A stretch of DNA of 64,000 nucleotides from Tetragonia tetragonoides (GCA_038025085.1 CM076154.1:26775501-26839500), one strand, 5' to 3'; counted from the first letter of the stretch, positions 1 to 13,600 are shown. Numbers and translations: made by a program. Notes: a model not told the origin generated them from the sequence alone.

Positions 1-219
1 TTTAAGGTCAATGTTTGTGAACTTTGACCACTTATTTGTGAAAAGTTACAAAGTTTTATAATGTGAAAATAGTATTGCTAGATTCATTTTAAATAGTATT
101 TTCAAAATATCATATTATTATAAGTTCTAAAATTATGAAATCATAAATATTCATGGTCAAAGTAGTGTCTTGGAGACCGTGAAAAGTCCAATGTAAAGAT
201 TAACCTGGGACGGAGGGAG
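1..219. mobile_element. Stowaway-type MITE, right end only
   Basis: The stretch ends in GGGACGGAGGGAG followed by TA, the typical Stowaway (Tc1/mariner) terminus and TA target duplication. The left end lies outside the window, so length and the partner inverted repeat cannot be checked. It holds no coding sequence. Confidence 0.6.
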
Positions 220-221
220 TA

Positions 222-766
222 CTCCACTATCAGTTAATATGCTAATGCTAATGCTAATGCAATTGGTTAATAGCTACAATAATTAAGAGGATTAAAATGA
301 GTAAAAGATAGAAGCTATCTAAAAGTTTCCTACCAACAAGGGTGGTATGTAGTCTAGTCAGTAGTGGTTTCAGCTTCCAAACTTACTCCCAAGTGGTTGG
401 TAAGATAAGGTCATGCCCCACCAGCAGCCCGCCCGACCCATAAGGACGAATTCCAATTCCGCCATGCCTTGTGTCTACTGGCTTTTAGGAACTATACTAG
501 CCCATTGTCGGTGCTATATTAACCGAGTAAGTGCTCGCGCTAGTTGTTCAGTTAGTCTGATATGTTCGCTCTTGGACACGAGAGTTTGAACATGACATAG
601 CAGGGGTGCTTCGATTGCCATTCACTTGCACCATCTTTTTCACGAGGAAAAAATATCTTAATGTTTCGTGAATATGGCTATAAGTTTTTATTTATTTATT
701 AAAATTATTATTATTGTTTAGCTTTAATTTGTATTTTTTCTATTTTTATGGTCTTCTCTATGATAT
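222..766. other. Intergenic DNA, no gene seen
   Basis: No coding sequence or RNA gene is supported here. The part around 340-600 has moderate GC and stretches that loosely recall a tRNA-derived SINE, but I find no clear A box, B box and tail in order. Confidence 0.4.
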
Positions 767-1942
767 GGAAAATTTGTTGGAATACACCTAATAAGTTCAA
801 CCATTTAAAGTAATACACCTATTAATTTTTTTTTTCTACAGTTACACCTATTAAAACCAAATGCTAATATTGGACACACCAAATAATTTTTTCTGGCCAA
901 TTTTTTATTCGAGTGGACTAGTTTGCCCTCACACATTATGCACATGCTATTTTATTATTTCCCCCTCTCTTTTCATTTTTTATCTTCAATTAATTTCTAA
1001 ATACTACCAAAATAAAATTCACTCCTAAATTAAATTACCCACCCACATGATTAATGTTTTCTCAACCTTGCCTCAAACCCCATTTAAATTTTTTCTTTTC
1101 TCCTGATTATCTGATAATAGTAACATTAAAACTCACCCCATTGGCTTTTCATTTTGATGATGTCGGCCTTACGGTGAAATTGTCGGCAATGTTGGCGATG
1201 TCTGCGCAGTGGTTTTCTATTTCGGCTACAACGGGATCGAAAGGGACATGTGTGGTGGCGGAAGTTGAGGTGGTCATCTGGTGTTTGATAAGCGGCGGTG
1301 GCGGCGCACAATGGCGATGTGGTAGTGGTTATTTAGGTTATGGTTAGAGTCATGGTGGTGTTTGGGAGTTTTTTGAGAAAGTAAAAACAAGAGACCAATT
1401 CCACTTTTTATGTAGAATTACTCATACTTTTGCCCATTATTCAGAGAGAGAGAGAGAGAATTGGGAATTGACATTACCCATAAATGGTTCAGTTTATATG
1501 CTTGCTGCAAATTAATTAATTGAAATTTACACTGTCCAATCTTCTTGTTGGTGGTGGATTTTATTATCATAGGACTGGTATCGTATAGTGCCTTTTTATT
1601 TTGAGAAACGTATATTGCAAAATTTTATGTGTTGTTCTTTTGAGGTTTTTTGACTAACTATGCTTTAATTGCTTACTTTGGAGTTTGGGGATTGTCTAAA
1701 ATTTAAGTTAGAGGTTTTTGGAGATAAAATAAATAAAAAGGGAGAGGGAGAATAAAAGAGGCAGGTACAAGAAAATATGAGGCGCATATCGGTATATTTG
1801 AACTAAACAATGGTCGAAAAACCTCATTTGGTGTCTCCAACATCGTGTTTGTTTTTATTAGGTGTTACAGTGCAAATATTTTTTTAATAGGTGTATCACC
1901 ACAAATAGTTAAACTTATTAGGTGTATTCCAGCAAATTTTCC
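767..1942. mobile_element. Mutator-like element with long inverted ends (non-autonomous)
   Basis: The two ends are inverted copies of about 100 bp, starting GGAAAATTTG and including AATACACCTAATAAG and TACACCTATTAA. The 8 bases TATGATAT flank both sides (759-766 and 1944-1951), and one more base on the outer side would make a 9-bp duplication with one mismatch (758 C, 1943 T). Long inverted ends and a 9-bp duplication are typical of Mutator-like elements. No transposase is encoded. The inner part (about 1130-1340) is much richer in GC than the ends and could be captured host DNA. Confidence 0.75.
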
Positions 1943-2028
1943 TTATGATATAAGTTTATTTCCAAGTGGTTTGGTAAGACAAGGTCATGTCTTGTCCATC
2001 TTCTAGTCCTACGTGTCACACCTATATT

Positions 2029-2365
2029 TAGGGTGCGTTCTTTTTCACTTATTTCCACTGATTCTCACTGATTGAGTAAGGTCTTGCCACTGATTCCCAC
2101 TGATTGAGTAAGGTCCTGCCACTGATTTTCACTGATTCAATAAGGTCCTTCCACTGATTCTCACTGATTCAATATGGTCCTGCTGCTGATTCTGTAAGTA
2201 GGAATGTGGGTCCTGCCACTGATTTCCACTGATTGAGTAAGGTCCTGTCACAGATTCTCACTGATTCAATAAGGTCTAGCCACTGATTCTCACTGATTGA
2301 GTAAAGTCTTGCTACTTATTTTCACTGATTGAGTAGAGTCCAATAAGTGAAAAAAACACATCCTA
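2029..2365. mobile_element. hAT-type MITE with inner 30-35 bp repeats
   Basis: The left end starts TAGGGTGCGTTC and the right end, read on the other strand, starts TAGGATGTGTT. Both run on into TTTTTCACTTATT. Flanking octamers CCTATATT and ACTATAAT match at 6 of 8 positions, which fits an old hAT duplication. The interior is built from about eight variants of a unit containing CACTGATTCTCACTGATT and GAGTAAGGTCCTGC. Confidence 0.6.
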
Positions 2366-2780
2366 ACTATAATTGGACATCATTTTAATAAAAGATCTTT
2401 AATCTACACTTTTTAATAATTTTATAAAAGACATAGTATCATTCATTTTCTAAGAAGACATAAATTATTAGACAAATTTTTAACCACAATGACCTCATAC
2501 AGAAAATATCAAGCAGATAGGAAATCTAAAGAGCAAAATCCACGATCTAAAAAAAAGAAAATGCAAACAGTTGCCAAAACAGAAGACATTAAATACAGCA
2601 TACAGGTTGGGGGGCCTAACCTTTTTGTCGTATGAACAAATAGGGCCCACCTCTATGCACTTTTTATCACTTTATGACAGAAATTTAATCCCCATCCAAC
2701 ATTAAATTAAATTTTTAAAAAAGTTTTATTTGGTCCACGGTCTGGTTTGGTTATTATTTTCCTCATCTGAAATACAAACA
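2366..2780. other. Upstream region of the COL9-type gene
   Basis: AT-rich DNA between the hAT MITE and the likely promoter. No gene, RNA or clear repeat is seen. If the proposed TATA box is right, this is the proximal promoter of the B-box gene. Confidence 0.4.
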
Positions 2781-2791
2781 GTATATATTTA
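2781..2791 (+). promoter_or_regulatory. Possible TATA box of the COL9-type gene
   Basis: The run AGTATATATTTA is followed by a CT-rich stretch typical of plant leader starts, then by a leader containing TAGGGTTTTT. This would place transcription start near 2815, about 1.3 kb before the ATG. A leader intron is then likely: a GTAAAT donor lies at 2990 and several AG acceptors lie between 4010 and 4075. Position is inferred only. Confidence 0.3.
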
Positions 2792-4101
2792 TTTTCTCTC
2801 TCTTCTCCTCTTTCCATTTCATTATTTTCAGAATAACTGAAGCTATTTTTCTGACTTCTGACCCACAAGACAAGAGTGTACACAAAAAGATAGGGGAAGA
2901 GAAGAGCTTCTGGAGTCGTCCGTTTGGTTTTAGGGTTTTTGCGTCACGGATCTTCACTTATTGTAGTTTATTTCTATCTGGATTATCTGGTAAATTATCT
3001 CTGACCTCTGTTTTATTACTTCAGATTTTTGCTAGTTGATTTGATTCTCATGTTGCTCTGAATTTTTTTTCCCTTTTCTTTTTCCATTTTGTTTACTCGC
3101 AATTTCATTAAGCTACTCTATTAAGCTATTATGCTGTTAATATGTTATTTGGAATTAATCTTGAAAGCTCAGAATTCCAAATTCGGATTGAGTTAGTAAG
3201 TAGTTAGAGTTTTGCTGGTTTTTTAAGTTTCATTTTGTTGATTTAGTATCAATTTTGTGTTCATGATCAGTTGCATCAAAGGGTTGATGAAGTTTTCAAG
3301 TTAAAATTTAAAAACAAGTTTGCAAATTTTGGCTAGTTTTTGTTCAATTACAAATGTCCTATTGTATGTTGCTGGTAATATCTGCTAAATTTTCAAAAGA
3401 ATCTTTTCTTACAATTTTTTGGAGATATTGTCTTGTAGACTGAATTATTCAAGTGGTGCTTTAGTGAGGATTGTGGTTGATTTATGATCGTTGGACTTCT
3501 GCCTCAATACTAAACCTCACCCCGTGAGCTAATAAATATATGTTGGTGGTTGTTGTTACGTTCTGGAGGCGGGTTTGGAAGGTGGGAAGCTCGGTTTGGT
3601 TAGTTGGGTCTACGGGCGGACTTAGTAAGGTCAATTAGGTATGCACTGGTAAACAGAAGGACAAATGTTGTTATGACCTGTAGGATATTATAGCCAAGGA
3701 TTTCCAAAATCTAAGAAGATGGATACATGGAGATGACTGCTTTTATGAATGGACTTTTTTCACATTTTCTAGATCCATACTGTTTGGTTGTGTACCTTTT
3801 GTATCAATCCTTAAATTGATATTGTTCGTATATTACGCAAACCTTTGCGCATTTTCATTGTGCTAAACATGAATTTTGTTTTGAATACCTTTTGCACATG
3901 GTCATCTGCATGTGGACTTTGATGTCCACAGCTAATTCCTTATTTGTTTCGAACTTTTATGTATAGTAGAAGATAACCTTAGTCAGTGATAAACTTATCT
4001 CTCATGTGAATTTTGTAAGGTTGCGATCAAGTTTGCCACCAGCAATATCTGTCCCAGAAGATAATATTGTAGATTGAAAATATTCAAACTTGAAAAGAAA
4101 T

Positions 4102-4668
4102 ATGGGATATCTATGCGATTTTTGTGGGGAGCGAAGATCGATGGTATATTGCCGCTCTGATGCTGCTTGTTTGTGCTTGTCATGTGATCGAAATGTTCAC
4201 TCTGCAAATGCCCTCTCGAAGCGCCATTCTCGGACCCTCATCTGTGAAAAATGTAACTCCCAACCTGCTTGTGTTAGATGTACCGATGAAGGAATTTCCT
4301 TTTGCCAAAGATGTAACATGGTAGGACACGATGGGTCTATGGCCTCAATGCATAAGAGGCAAACTATAAATTGCTATTCTGGCTGCCCATCTGCAGCAGA
4401 GCTCTCCGCAGTCTGGTCATTCATCTCAGATATTCCTCTCCCATCATCAGAAGATCGTGCTTGTCAGGAGGGATTGGGTCTACTGAGTATTGCGGAGGGC
4501 AGTGAAAAGAACCATCTTGATCTTGTCAGTAAAGACAGTGAGCCAGATGTTGCTGCAAATGATGTGCAGCGTTTAGATAAAGCTAGTGCTTGGATTGATC
4601 CTCGATCCATCTCTGAGCTTGTTTCAAGAGAGTGCCCTGACCGACCTGGATGCTCAGATTCTCCAAAG
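4102..4668 (+). CDS. COL9: COL9-type gene, coding exon 1 (both B-boxes)
   Basis: Codes for residues 1-189 and ends in phase 0 at AAG followed by the donor GTAACT. The ORF reads on into the intron to a stop at 4681, which is not used. It covers both B-boxes and the conserved CYSGCPS motif. Confidence 0.93.
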
Positions 4669-7600
4669 GTAACTGCTGTTTGACATCCTTACAATAATAT
4701 TCAGCCGGAACATGTATTAAATGTGCTCTTTTTCCATTATCATAATTCGGTTTCGACTAGCTTCTGTGTTATTCCCTGTTCTGACGATGCCCCATAACTT
4801 TTCAGTTTAACATTTTGCCACGAATCTTTAAAATAAGGCGGTATCAATATCTTAGAATTTTATGTTAGATAGAAAACAACTGTATTGAACTGGAATCTAA
4901 TAAAATTACAAGTTTGAGGACAATAAATCCTCCTTAGAAAGCAATAGTGCTCTCCCATTGGCACAACAAACATTGCCATCAAAGCTCACAATGATGCAAA
5001 CAGGATCACCTCATCCCTTTCCAAGTATTGATTCTGATATGTATGATTCTCTCCATCCATACATCAAACCACAACAAACATTGCACACCCTACACAGGAT
5101 CTTCCCTCCTTCTGTGGCCTAAAAGCTCTCTAGCAGTTCAGCTAATCTGGAACATTATCAGAATCTTGAAGGACAAATCCATCATTCATCAGATATCCCA
5201 ACAGTCGCATCTATAATCTCCATTATCTGTATGGACAAAGCTGAAATTAGTACTGATCATTAGTCTCCCTGCTCCTGGAGCACATCGGACAAATATCCAG
5301 TGAGATCATTGGATTTGGCTATTGTTGGTGCTAACTCTATTAAGAACCACAGTGCAAGAGATGATGCGAACCTTCAAAGGAATGTTTACACCCCAAATGA
5401 AAGAACTAAGAGGGAACAAAGATCATGAGAACTAGTATTCAGGTGCACAAAAAAAGATTTATAAGAAAAACTCCTGTGATAAGGTCCTATTCCTAACACT
5501 TGTGTCTAACTCAACAATTTAAGATGTATATGATCGAAAATAAAGTTTCTTGATTGTAAAAGAACGGAAAAGGGTCATACTGTTTAATTAAAAGATCTCT
5601 AATCAAATAGATAGCTAAGTAGCCTAGCCTTAGAGCTATGAATCTGAATCAAGGGGTTTATGCAGCTAGGGGTTACCACCAAGGTCCAAGGCAAGAACTC
5701 ACAAAGAATTCAGGAGCAATTAATCGATTTGTATGGAGTAGTAATCCTTGTGCACAACCATCGGTGCAGCCCCTTTTTATAGAGCTATTAATACTACTAA
5801 GAAATTACCTAGGAAGCTAAAGAGAACATATTTTCCTTTAGCTATCTACATTTAGAAGTCTAAAGTCCATTTGAAGGTGCGCGCCTTTGTTTGGACTATG
5901 TATCGGGTAGACAGAACACACATGACCTGCTACAGCTTATGTGACTTGAATGGGCATTATTGCTAGGCTTTTGTATGATGTATCACCATGCGAGTGATAT
6001 TTGATTGTGTTGTGTGATTTAGCTACGTCTCTGTGGAATTGGCGATAGGCTGTTTAAGGGGGAATATATTTTTTGCCCTCCTACAGTTGGACAGCTTCTA
6101 CAAATGCGTTTTGTACATTCGTGGCGGAGGAGGCAAAATTGTGGCGTTGCATGTGTATAAATACTTTTAATTGTCTTTAATTAGAGAGGAAAGAGAGGGT
6201 CTTTACCGGTGTAGGAACGCCTGCTGACTTTGTTTGGGTTCATGTGGTGTACTAGGCTTCTCTCTAGGCCAAGGCGGTTGGGGCTTTAGGGGAGTTTTCG
6301 TTACAGATGTTCAGTTTTTTATGAGTGATTCGGTTTGTAGCTAGCTTTGCTTTTCGACAACTCCTTGTCCTCAAATTTTATTTTTTTTCAGTTGTAAACA
6401 TTTCGTTCATTAATAAAACCTTTTCTTATCTAAAAAAAACCTAAAAAGAACACCCCTAGCCGTTACATTAAGCCTACAGGGTTTAGGAGAGCAAACCAAA
6501 GTGAAAACCTGCTGAAGTAAAACACCTTGGGCCAAGCAACATGCAGCTCTATCATGCCTAAGTATCCATGTAATGCACATCCAAGCCTTTATGCATCTTT
6601 TGCACATGCTTATTAGATGTAATCAATTTTAGAAAGCCTTGGAGATCACCTTTAAGCTCATCAACTTGAATAATCAGATAAGCTCCCGCATCAATTGTAT
6701 TAAGGACTCAAGCAGAACAGTAAACCAGACAACCCATCTACCACCCTCAGGTCAACATGTCTCCTGAAATGGAAATTCAATAGAATAAACACTCCATTAA
6801 AGGAATAAAGTTGAAATATAGGCATATTTTGAAGCGAAGTAAGGATAGGGAGAAATGTATCTTTAAATGGAAGTAAAATTATTCAAGAATCGGTAACCAG
6901 CTGTCCATGAAGCCTATGTTATGCAGATCGAACAGGTTCTAGTTTTGTGTGACGCTAATACAGATCCCCTAGTAAAAATTCTGAAGCTAATGTAACCACC
7001 TGATCCCACATGCAATTTGGTGTCCATCTTATTGATATTCTAATTTTCATCTCAAAACCCCAAGTACCAGAAAATAGTGAAACAAATATTACGCCATAGC
7101 TGTCCCTGCTCTTTTTCCCTTCCCAAAACATGCTTATTTCACTTGTAAATGCTTTTAGACAAAATTACTTGAAGAAATATTACTGCATTGCATTTTAGGC
7201 CCTTGACATACATTCTTGAAGTGATTTGGACCCTACAACTGTATCTCAAAAGCTTCCTTATTTGCAGGGAACTAAAACATGTTTGACCTAAACTACCACT
7301 TATCATCCATGATTTGCAAAATCATACTGCAAATAGTTTGCATTATGATATTTTCCATGTCCTTGCTATGCAACTTTTAGTGGATTCATACACTTTATCC
7401 CGACTCTGGAGTTCTTATGGCTACTGTTTTCGTTTAAATTATCTGCAGTTCTATCAGGACACTGGAGTTCCTGGTGAAGATGAACCATATGCAGACTTCG
7501 ACATGGATCAAGTTGACATAAATCTTGAGAACTATGATGAACTCTTTGGTTATGCTCTAACTCACTCTGAACAACTCCTCGAGAATGGTGGAATTGATAG

Positions 7601-10600
7601 CTTGTTTGCCAGACGAAACATGTCCATTGTTGAGGTTTGCTACTTCTGTCTTGGAGCTGTTTCATTTTGTTTTGTAGTCAGGCCCAGTGTCACATGACTC
7701 ACATAGTATCCTGTATTTTTTGGTACACGGAATGGGTATGGAAGTACAACAGCGAATTGTGGTTTCGGTATACCTTACGCCATTCCGGGAACGGAATTCG
7801 CAGGAGGTTTTGAGCGAATTATCTGATACTGGTCAGGCAGCAATTTGTGTTGGAAAGTTTATGTTCCAAACCCATTAAATGAATTTTCTACAATTTGATA
7901 GTTATTTCTTATTTGTTAAGCTCCTTAGTAAATTTTGGCATGGTTAATTCTCTGCACAACATGGCAGTTTTACAAATCAAAGCTTTTTGATTGTGATCTT
8001 ATCTCATGTGTGGTTTAGCTATGTACCAAGTGTGGCTCATATCTTTAGCCATGGTGAGACGCTAGATTCTTCCTATAGGAATAGGAGGAAGGTAAAGAGC
8101 TGATGGTTGGGGTAATAGTCGTGTAATCTTGGAAAGGGGAGTGGTACAGGTGTCGCGTAATGGGTGTGAGTCTCGTGACTATCGTAGGGTGAACTTGCTT
8201 TCTTTTATATGAGTTGTATAGGTGTTCATCGGCTTGACCTTTTTGTTTAATAAATTCATTGGCGTGACCTTTAATAGGCTGCTTATCGGTCATCTCGGCT
8301 GGTTTACCCTACTTAACAGAAATTTGACACCCCATCATGTATATCACAAATTTCTGCAAGTTCAAAAACTGGTATGTATCAGCTGATAAGTCACATATCA
8401 GTCAGACAAGAGTCTGAGAACTTCCCAATTTCCAAGCATGTCAGAGTCTACTCCACCTCAATTATCCAAATAGCTGTTCTAGTTCTTTTGAGCAAGAGCT
8501 GAATTCCCGTGCCTCTTTTATTTATCTGTATTTATTTTGAAGTCCCTCGTAGGTTTGGCATTATAATGACTATCCTATTATCTTTCATACATGAATTGTA
8601 TTTAGTTTAGTGCTTACTATTCTGATCTGTTTCATTTGTTCGTTGCTTACTGGCCTAATGCTTCTACACTGTTTATTGCATCCAATGTGTGCATGATTAA
8701 AGATTTAAAGGAAGTAGGACTACATCATTATAATTCTATTGAAATTAATTACAAAATAGCTAATGTCTGTGAATTTGAAAAACATCAAAATGGAGGTGTA
8801 TTTCTTAACAGCTTTTTTGGTTATATTGAGAAGATTGGAAATGAAAAGAAAGGAAGGGAAAGGAAGAGAAAGGAACAGAAAGGAAAGGAAAAGAATTATG
8901 TTTCCTACGTTTGGTTGTATAAGAAGGGATTGAAAGGAGCATAACACTTTCCGTTGTTTGGTTAATGTGATTTGGAAGGAAACGAAGGGAATGACAGTTT
9001 TAAACTCTTTTCCGTCCAAATTCCACCAATTTGGGAGGAAAGGAAATGGAGGATTTCATAGGAAAACTTTCCTATCATTTCCTTTCCCTTCCCGTCACTT
9101 CTTTTATATTTTTGAAACCAAACATAGGAGAGGTAACAAATTTCTTTTCCCCTTCCTTTCTTTTCCTCTCATTTCCTCTCTATATAAGTGTACAAAACAT
9201 ATAAAGTACTATTAATGAGCTTTTATTTTTCTCGGAAATCTTGGAGTTGCACTTAATTGCCTACGTATTTAAATAGGTAGATAAGGCAAATTATAAGAAA
9301 TTCAGAATGTTAGAGAGCAAATAATTGACCTCGAGTTGTAGCTACCCCAAAATAAGGCGGTAGCTGTTTCATTAGCCATATTGAATCGTACAACATATAT
9401 AAACTAGAAACATTAGTTGATGAAATTCCATTAGGGATGACAAAGAAAAAGCAACATCATTAAATAGATAATACACTCGTTAGGGGCACACATTTTGCTT
9501 CAATGCATTCATCCAAAAAGTAAAAGGCAAAAATACACCTATGAAAACGTAAAACACCAGTGAAGTTGCATCACCCTCTTTACAATCTTGCCATGGTTGT
9601 TAGAGAGAAGTAGTTATAACGCTTCATACACAGAGCGCTCCATGCTTTGTTGGTAAACATGTAGATCCTTGCACCTGTAGAATTGCATCTGGTATAAGTC
9701 ACAGCTCACTGATACACAAAATTCACATTCTAATTGGACACATAGAATGCAATGTATCAAGAAACATAAAAAAATGTAATAAAAAAGAAACATTAAGTGC
9801 CAAGGATTAAATTTGTATGACAATAAATTGTTTGAGGATATATCACCGATAAATTGACATCCATTTGCAATCTAAATTTAAGATACCCCAATGATCAGTC
9901 CACGGGTCCCTTAACTTCTTGAAACTTAGAAGTATTGGAAGTTTCCTACCTATAAGAGATATTGAGTGATAAAAGCGAGATAGGGGATAAGGACGGAGAA
10001 GGTTCTGGAGGAGATAGTTGAAATTGTCAAACTTAATTTGCATGGTTCTTGTTCATGATTGAGTAATATGCGGAAATAATGCATATTATGAAGATAATAT
10101 AAAGCAAGAGAGCAATGAGAAAACAAAAAAATAAATAAATGAGATCTCGTTGTAATTTTCCCTAATGAAACCCTCATACAGTAACACGGAAACCACCTCT
10201 TTCTCTCTCTTCAAACCAAAGACCACATATTGCATGGCAATTTGTTGTAGTGAAGAAAAAAAGTAGAAACCAACCTAGAGTATTATACAGAAAGCGTAAT
10301 TTCTTCAAGAACCTGCGTCGCATTAGGAGGAAAAAATTTTACTTGAGTCAATTATAGGAGATAGTTCAATTGTAAGGATAAAGTTAAAGCAATTTATATG
10401 ATAGAATCAAAATAAATGCACTGGTAGGGGGGTTGAAATACTATTAAGTACCTACTAATGAATCCTCCCAATTAATGTTCCTACAGCTATATGTACCGGG
10501 TTAGGGAGTGTCCTCTCTTCATTGTTGATGTTGTAGTGCAGGACAATGCAGATTTTTTTTTTTTTTAGATAACATGGGTGTCCAAGCTTTGCTTGATCCA

Positions 10601-13600
10601 TGGGCCTTGAAGTTAACGACCAGTAAAACCTCCAGTGACCCGTAGGGGACTCGAACCTGGGACCTCTGGGATACTTCTCAGAGATCTTACCAGCTGAGCT
10701 ATGCCCTCAGGGTTAGGACAATGAAGAATAATGAAGTTTATTTCTCTTTCAAAGATGAATCTTCCAATGTCTCCTTTCTCTATCATGATACTGAACAATT
10801 CGTTTACTTCTACTGCATAATCTGGTCGTAACTGCTGCCTGGGTCGTGCAGTGGTGACCAAATTGTTCATCCCGGGTAAAAAAATGTGGGAGAGAAAGGA
10901 GGTTTGTTTCTTTAGTTTCTTCTCTATGGATGAGAGGGAAAGAAAAAGGGAGGAAGATGGGGAGGTAAAACATCAGTTTTTGTTTCTTTCAATTTTTACT
11001 AAAGCTATTTATTTGTGTATTGACAACTATCCTTTTGCAATGTGATTTAAAGTGAAACTGGAGGTCAGGGAAAAGCGGGAGTTCAAAAGTTGGACACAAA
11101 ACCTCAGGAGTTAGCTTCTACAAGAGTTGTAGATGTATGTTTGAGCTGGCTTAAGTTGTCTGTGGCCCTTAAAATGACGTAAGAATCGGAAAAAGAAATT
11201 AAACTTCAAAGCTGAATTTTAAAACTACAAAATATTGGATCTCCAGGCTTCCTACTTGCATAACAGATTAAATGGTTGCTTGCATAAAAGATTAGATGCT
11301 TGATTCTGTTTCAACTCCAGTGCCATATTAAAATACCAACAAGAAATCTGAACACTGTATAATATGAACTTCTCTATGCATTTTCTGTGTGTTGATTTGT
11401 TAATTTAGCCTTTCACCCCTTTTCTAGTTTGAAATTCGGAGATAATCTGTGTCAAACTTTATTAAGTATTAATTATAGTGTTTTACTGCCATACAGGGGA
11501 AATCTGTTGGTTATACCAATCCAGTGCAGCCAACATGCAGCAATGCAGCATCTGCTGACTCAGTCATGAGCATTAAAACTGAACCAAACCTTGGTGTGGC
11601 AGCAAGACAAGCCCATTCTGGTGTTTCTTTTTCTGGTGTTACTGGGGAGAGCAGTGGGGGAGATTATCAGGACTGTGGGGCTTCTTCAATGCTTTTACCG
11701 GGGGAGCCACCATGGTGCCCTCCATGTCCCGAGAGTTCGTTCCAAACTAATCGAACTGAAGCTGTAAAGCGATACAAGGAAAAGAAGAAGACCCGAAAGT
11801 AAGAATTTGTTTAAGGCTCGTAAATTTGGATTTTGTGTATATATCTGATTCCATCTTCAAATTAAGCATAAAAAGTCGTTTCATCTCTAACATTTTTCCT
11901 TTTTGGGTATCAATCCCCTTGGTGTCTCTAATTTAATTATGTACTCCGTTCGTCATACTATGATTCTTACTCCCTCTATTTCGTAAAGTCATTTCAAAAG
12001 GCTTTTGGTATTTGTACGTTTTTTCTTTTATTTCCTACAGTAGGTCGTTTTAAAAGGCCAATAAAGGATCTATTTTGTTTTTACCCATTTTACCTGTTTC
12101 ACATTTCATTACGAATTGCTCATGTTTAGGGCTCTAAACGAGCTGACCCGAGCCAAGCCGAGCAGATTTTTGCTCTGTTCGAGCTCGTTCGCAAGCTCGC
12201 CAGTCGAGCTCAAGCTCAAACGAGCTTTGTTAATCGAGGTCGAGCTCGATAATATTTTTTGAACCCAAGCTCGGCTCGTTTCAGCTTGATAAGATAAACG
12301 CGCCGAGCTCCAGCCGCTAAACGATTCGAGCTCGAGTTGAACTTGTTCACGAGCATATAAATTTAAAATAGATTTTGATAAATTTATATACATATATTGA
12401 TTTTATTAAAATATTAAATATTAAAATAATAATCGAGCTTTGAATGAGCTTGAACGAGCTCTTTGCAAACGAGCTGTTCGCGAACATAAACGAGCCTAGG
12501 ATAGTCCAGCTCGAACTCGGCTCGTTTATTAAACGAGCTCGAAAATTTTGTTCGAGCTCAGCTTGTTAATTAATAGGTGAGCTTTGACTGAGCTTGTTCG
12601 CGAACGGTTCGCGAAAGCTTTACAAGCCTACTCATGTTCTTTGTTAAATCTATATTAGATTATTAGTCACATTTGACTATTTTGCTAGGATTGAGACCAT
12701 CTAATACCTCTTTAATTCATGTGTTACTACTTTAAGTGACCTATATGTGTAACAGGGGGAGTATCAAAACCCTAAACTTATATAAAAGCATTAATTTGTT
12801 GTCCATCTCATTTGATTAATTGTATTTCCCCAAACAACTGCTACGATTAGTTCCATTTTGAAATTTTCCTGTAGCTTCAATATGGATAAATATTTTATCT
12901 TCTAAAAACACACTGCATTAATGTAGCCAAGTACAATAGTGCTTTGGGACGAACCAAAATATATCTAGAAAGTATGACAATCATAGTTGGATGGAGGGTT
13001 TTTCATTTACTTACTGTAAAGAGAAAGAACACTGGTTTTGTTCTCTGTTCCCTTTAAGGGTTCCTGTGTGTGGTTTTTCAACTTGACATTAAATTTGGCT
13101 CTGAATGTGTCTCATGATAACTTCATGATGATCAACAATTCCATCTCATCATGGTTTCCTTCTTAGTGAACAATGGGAAAATTTTTGTAGGAATTTAAGA
13201 CAACGGGCCATCCTGTAAATGTCAACTTCTTCAAAGTCAGTGACATTGTAGCATCAAAGTAATTTGTCATATTAAGTCAGTGTCGATTTTGCAGTTCGTG
13301 GTGTAATGTGAAGTACTTTTTCTACTTTATCATGGTTTTACCTGAAAAGTATCACTCCGTCCTCTGGATGAGGAGTATAGTATTGGTTAGGTTAGTAGCA
13401 TCTACTCAGTAGGGTATAACATATAGCGGATGTCCGCATCAATTTGTACCTTTTTGAAGATAGAAGGAAGGGAATTCAAATATTGTACTTCGCTATTGAA
13501 CTGCGGTTTGCAATAGGAGCAATAATACAGAGCTGTTGTTTCGTATTTGGATAATGAAATGCATAATATGGTGTTTGTTGGTATTTTCTTGTTTTAGAAT

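Larger units (their letters stand above)
7635..11496 (+). other. COL9-type gene, intron 2 (3.9 kb)
   Basis: Donor GTTTGC, acceptor ATACAG. It contains a foldback element (about 8833-9185) and a minus-strand SINE (10553-10714). The rest is AT-rich DNA with no gene. Confidence 0.75.

Noticed and set aside
340..640. A possible SINE upstream of the Mutator-like element
   Set aside because: Some tRNA-like words occur, but no ordered A box, B box, tail and duplication could be shown.
5638..5820. A 60-residue frame in intron 1
   Set aside because: No domain and no splice signals fit; it probably belongs to an old repeat.
7687..7878. A small frame after exon 2 as an alternative exon of the COL9-type gene
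   Set aside because: It lies beyond the donor at 7635, has no homology to the family, and exon 2 joins exon 3 in frame without it.
10620..10710. A tRNA gene on the minus strand (similar one at 17998-18070 on the + strand)
   Set aside because: Polymerase III boxes are present, but the body continues into a conserved SINE tail with flanking duplications, and a complete cloverleaf with acceptor stem is not seen.
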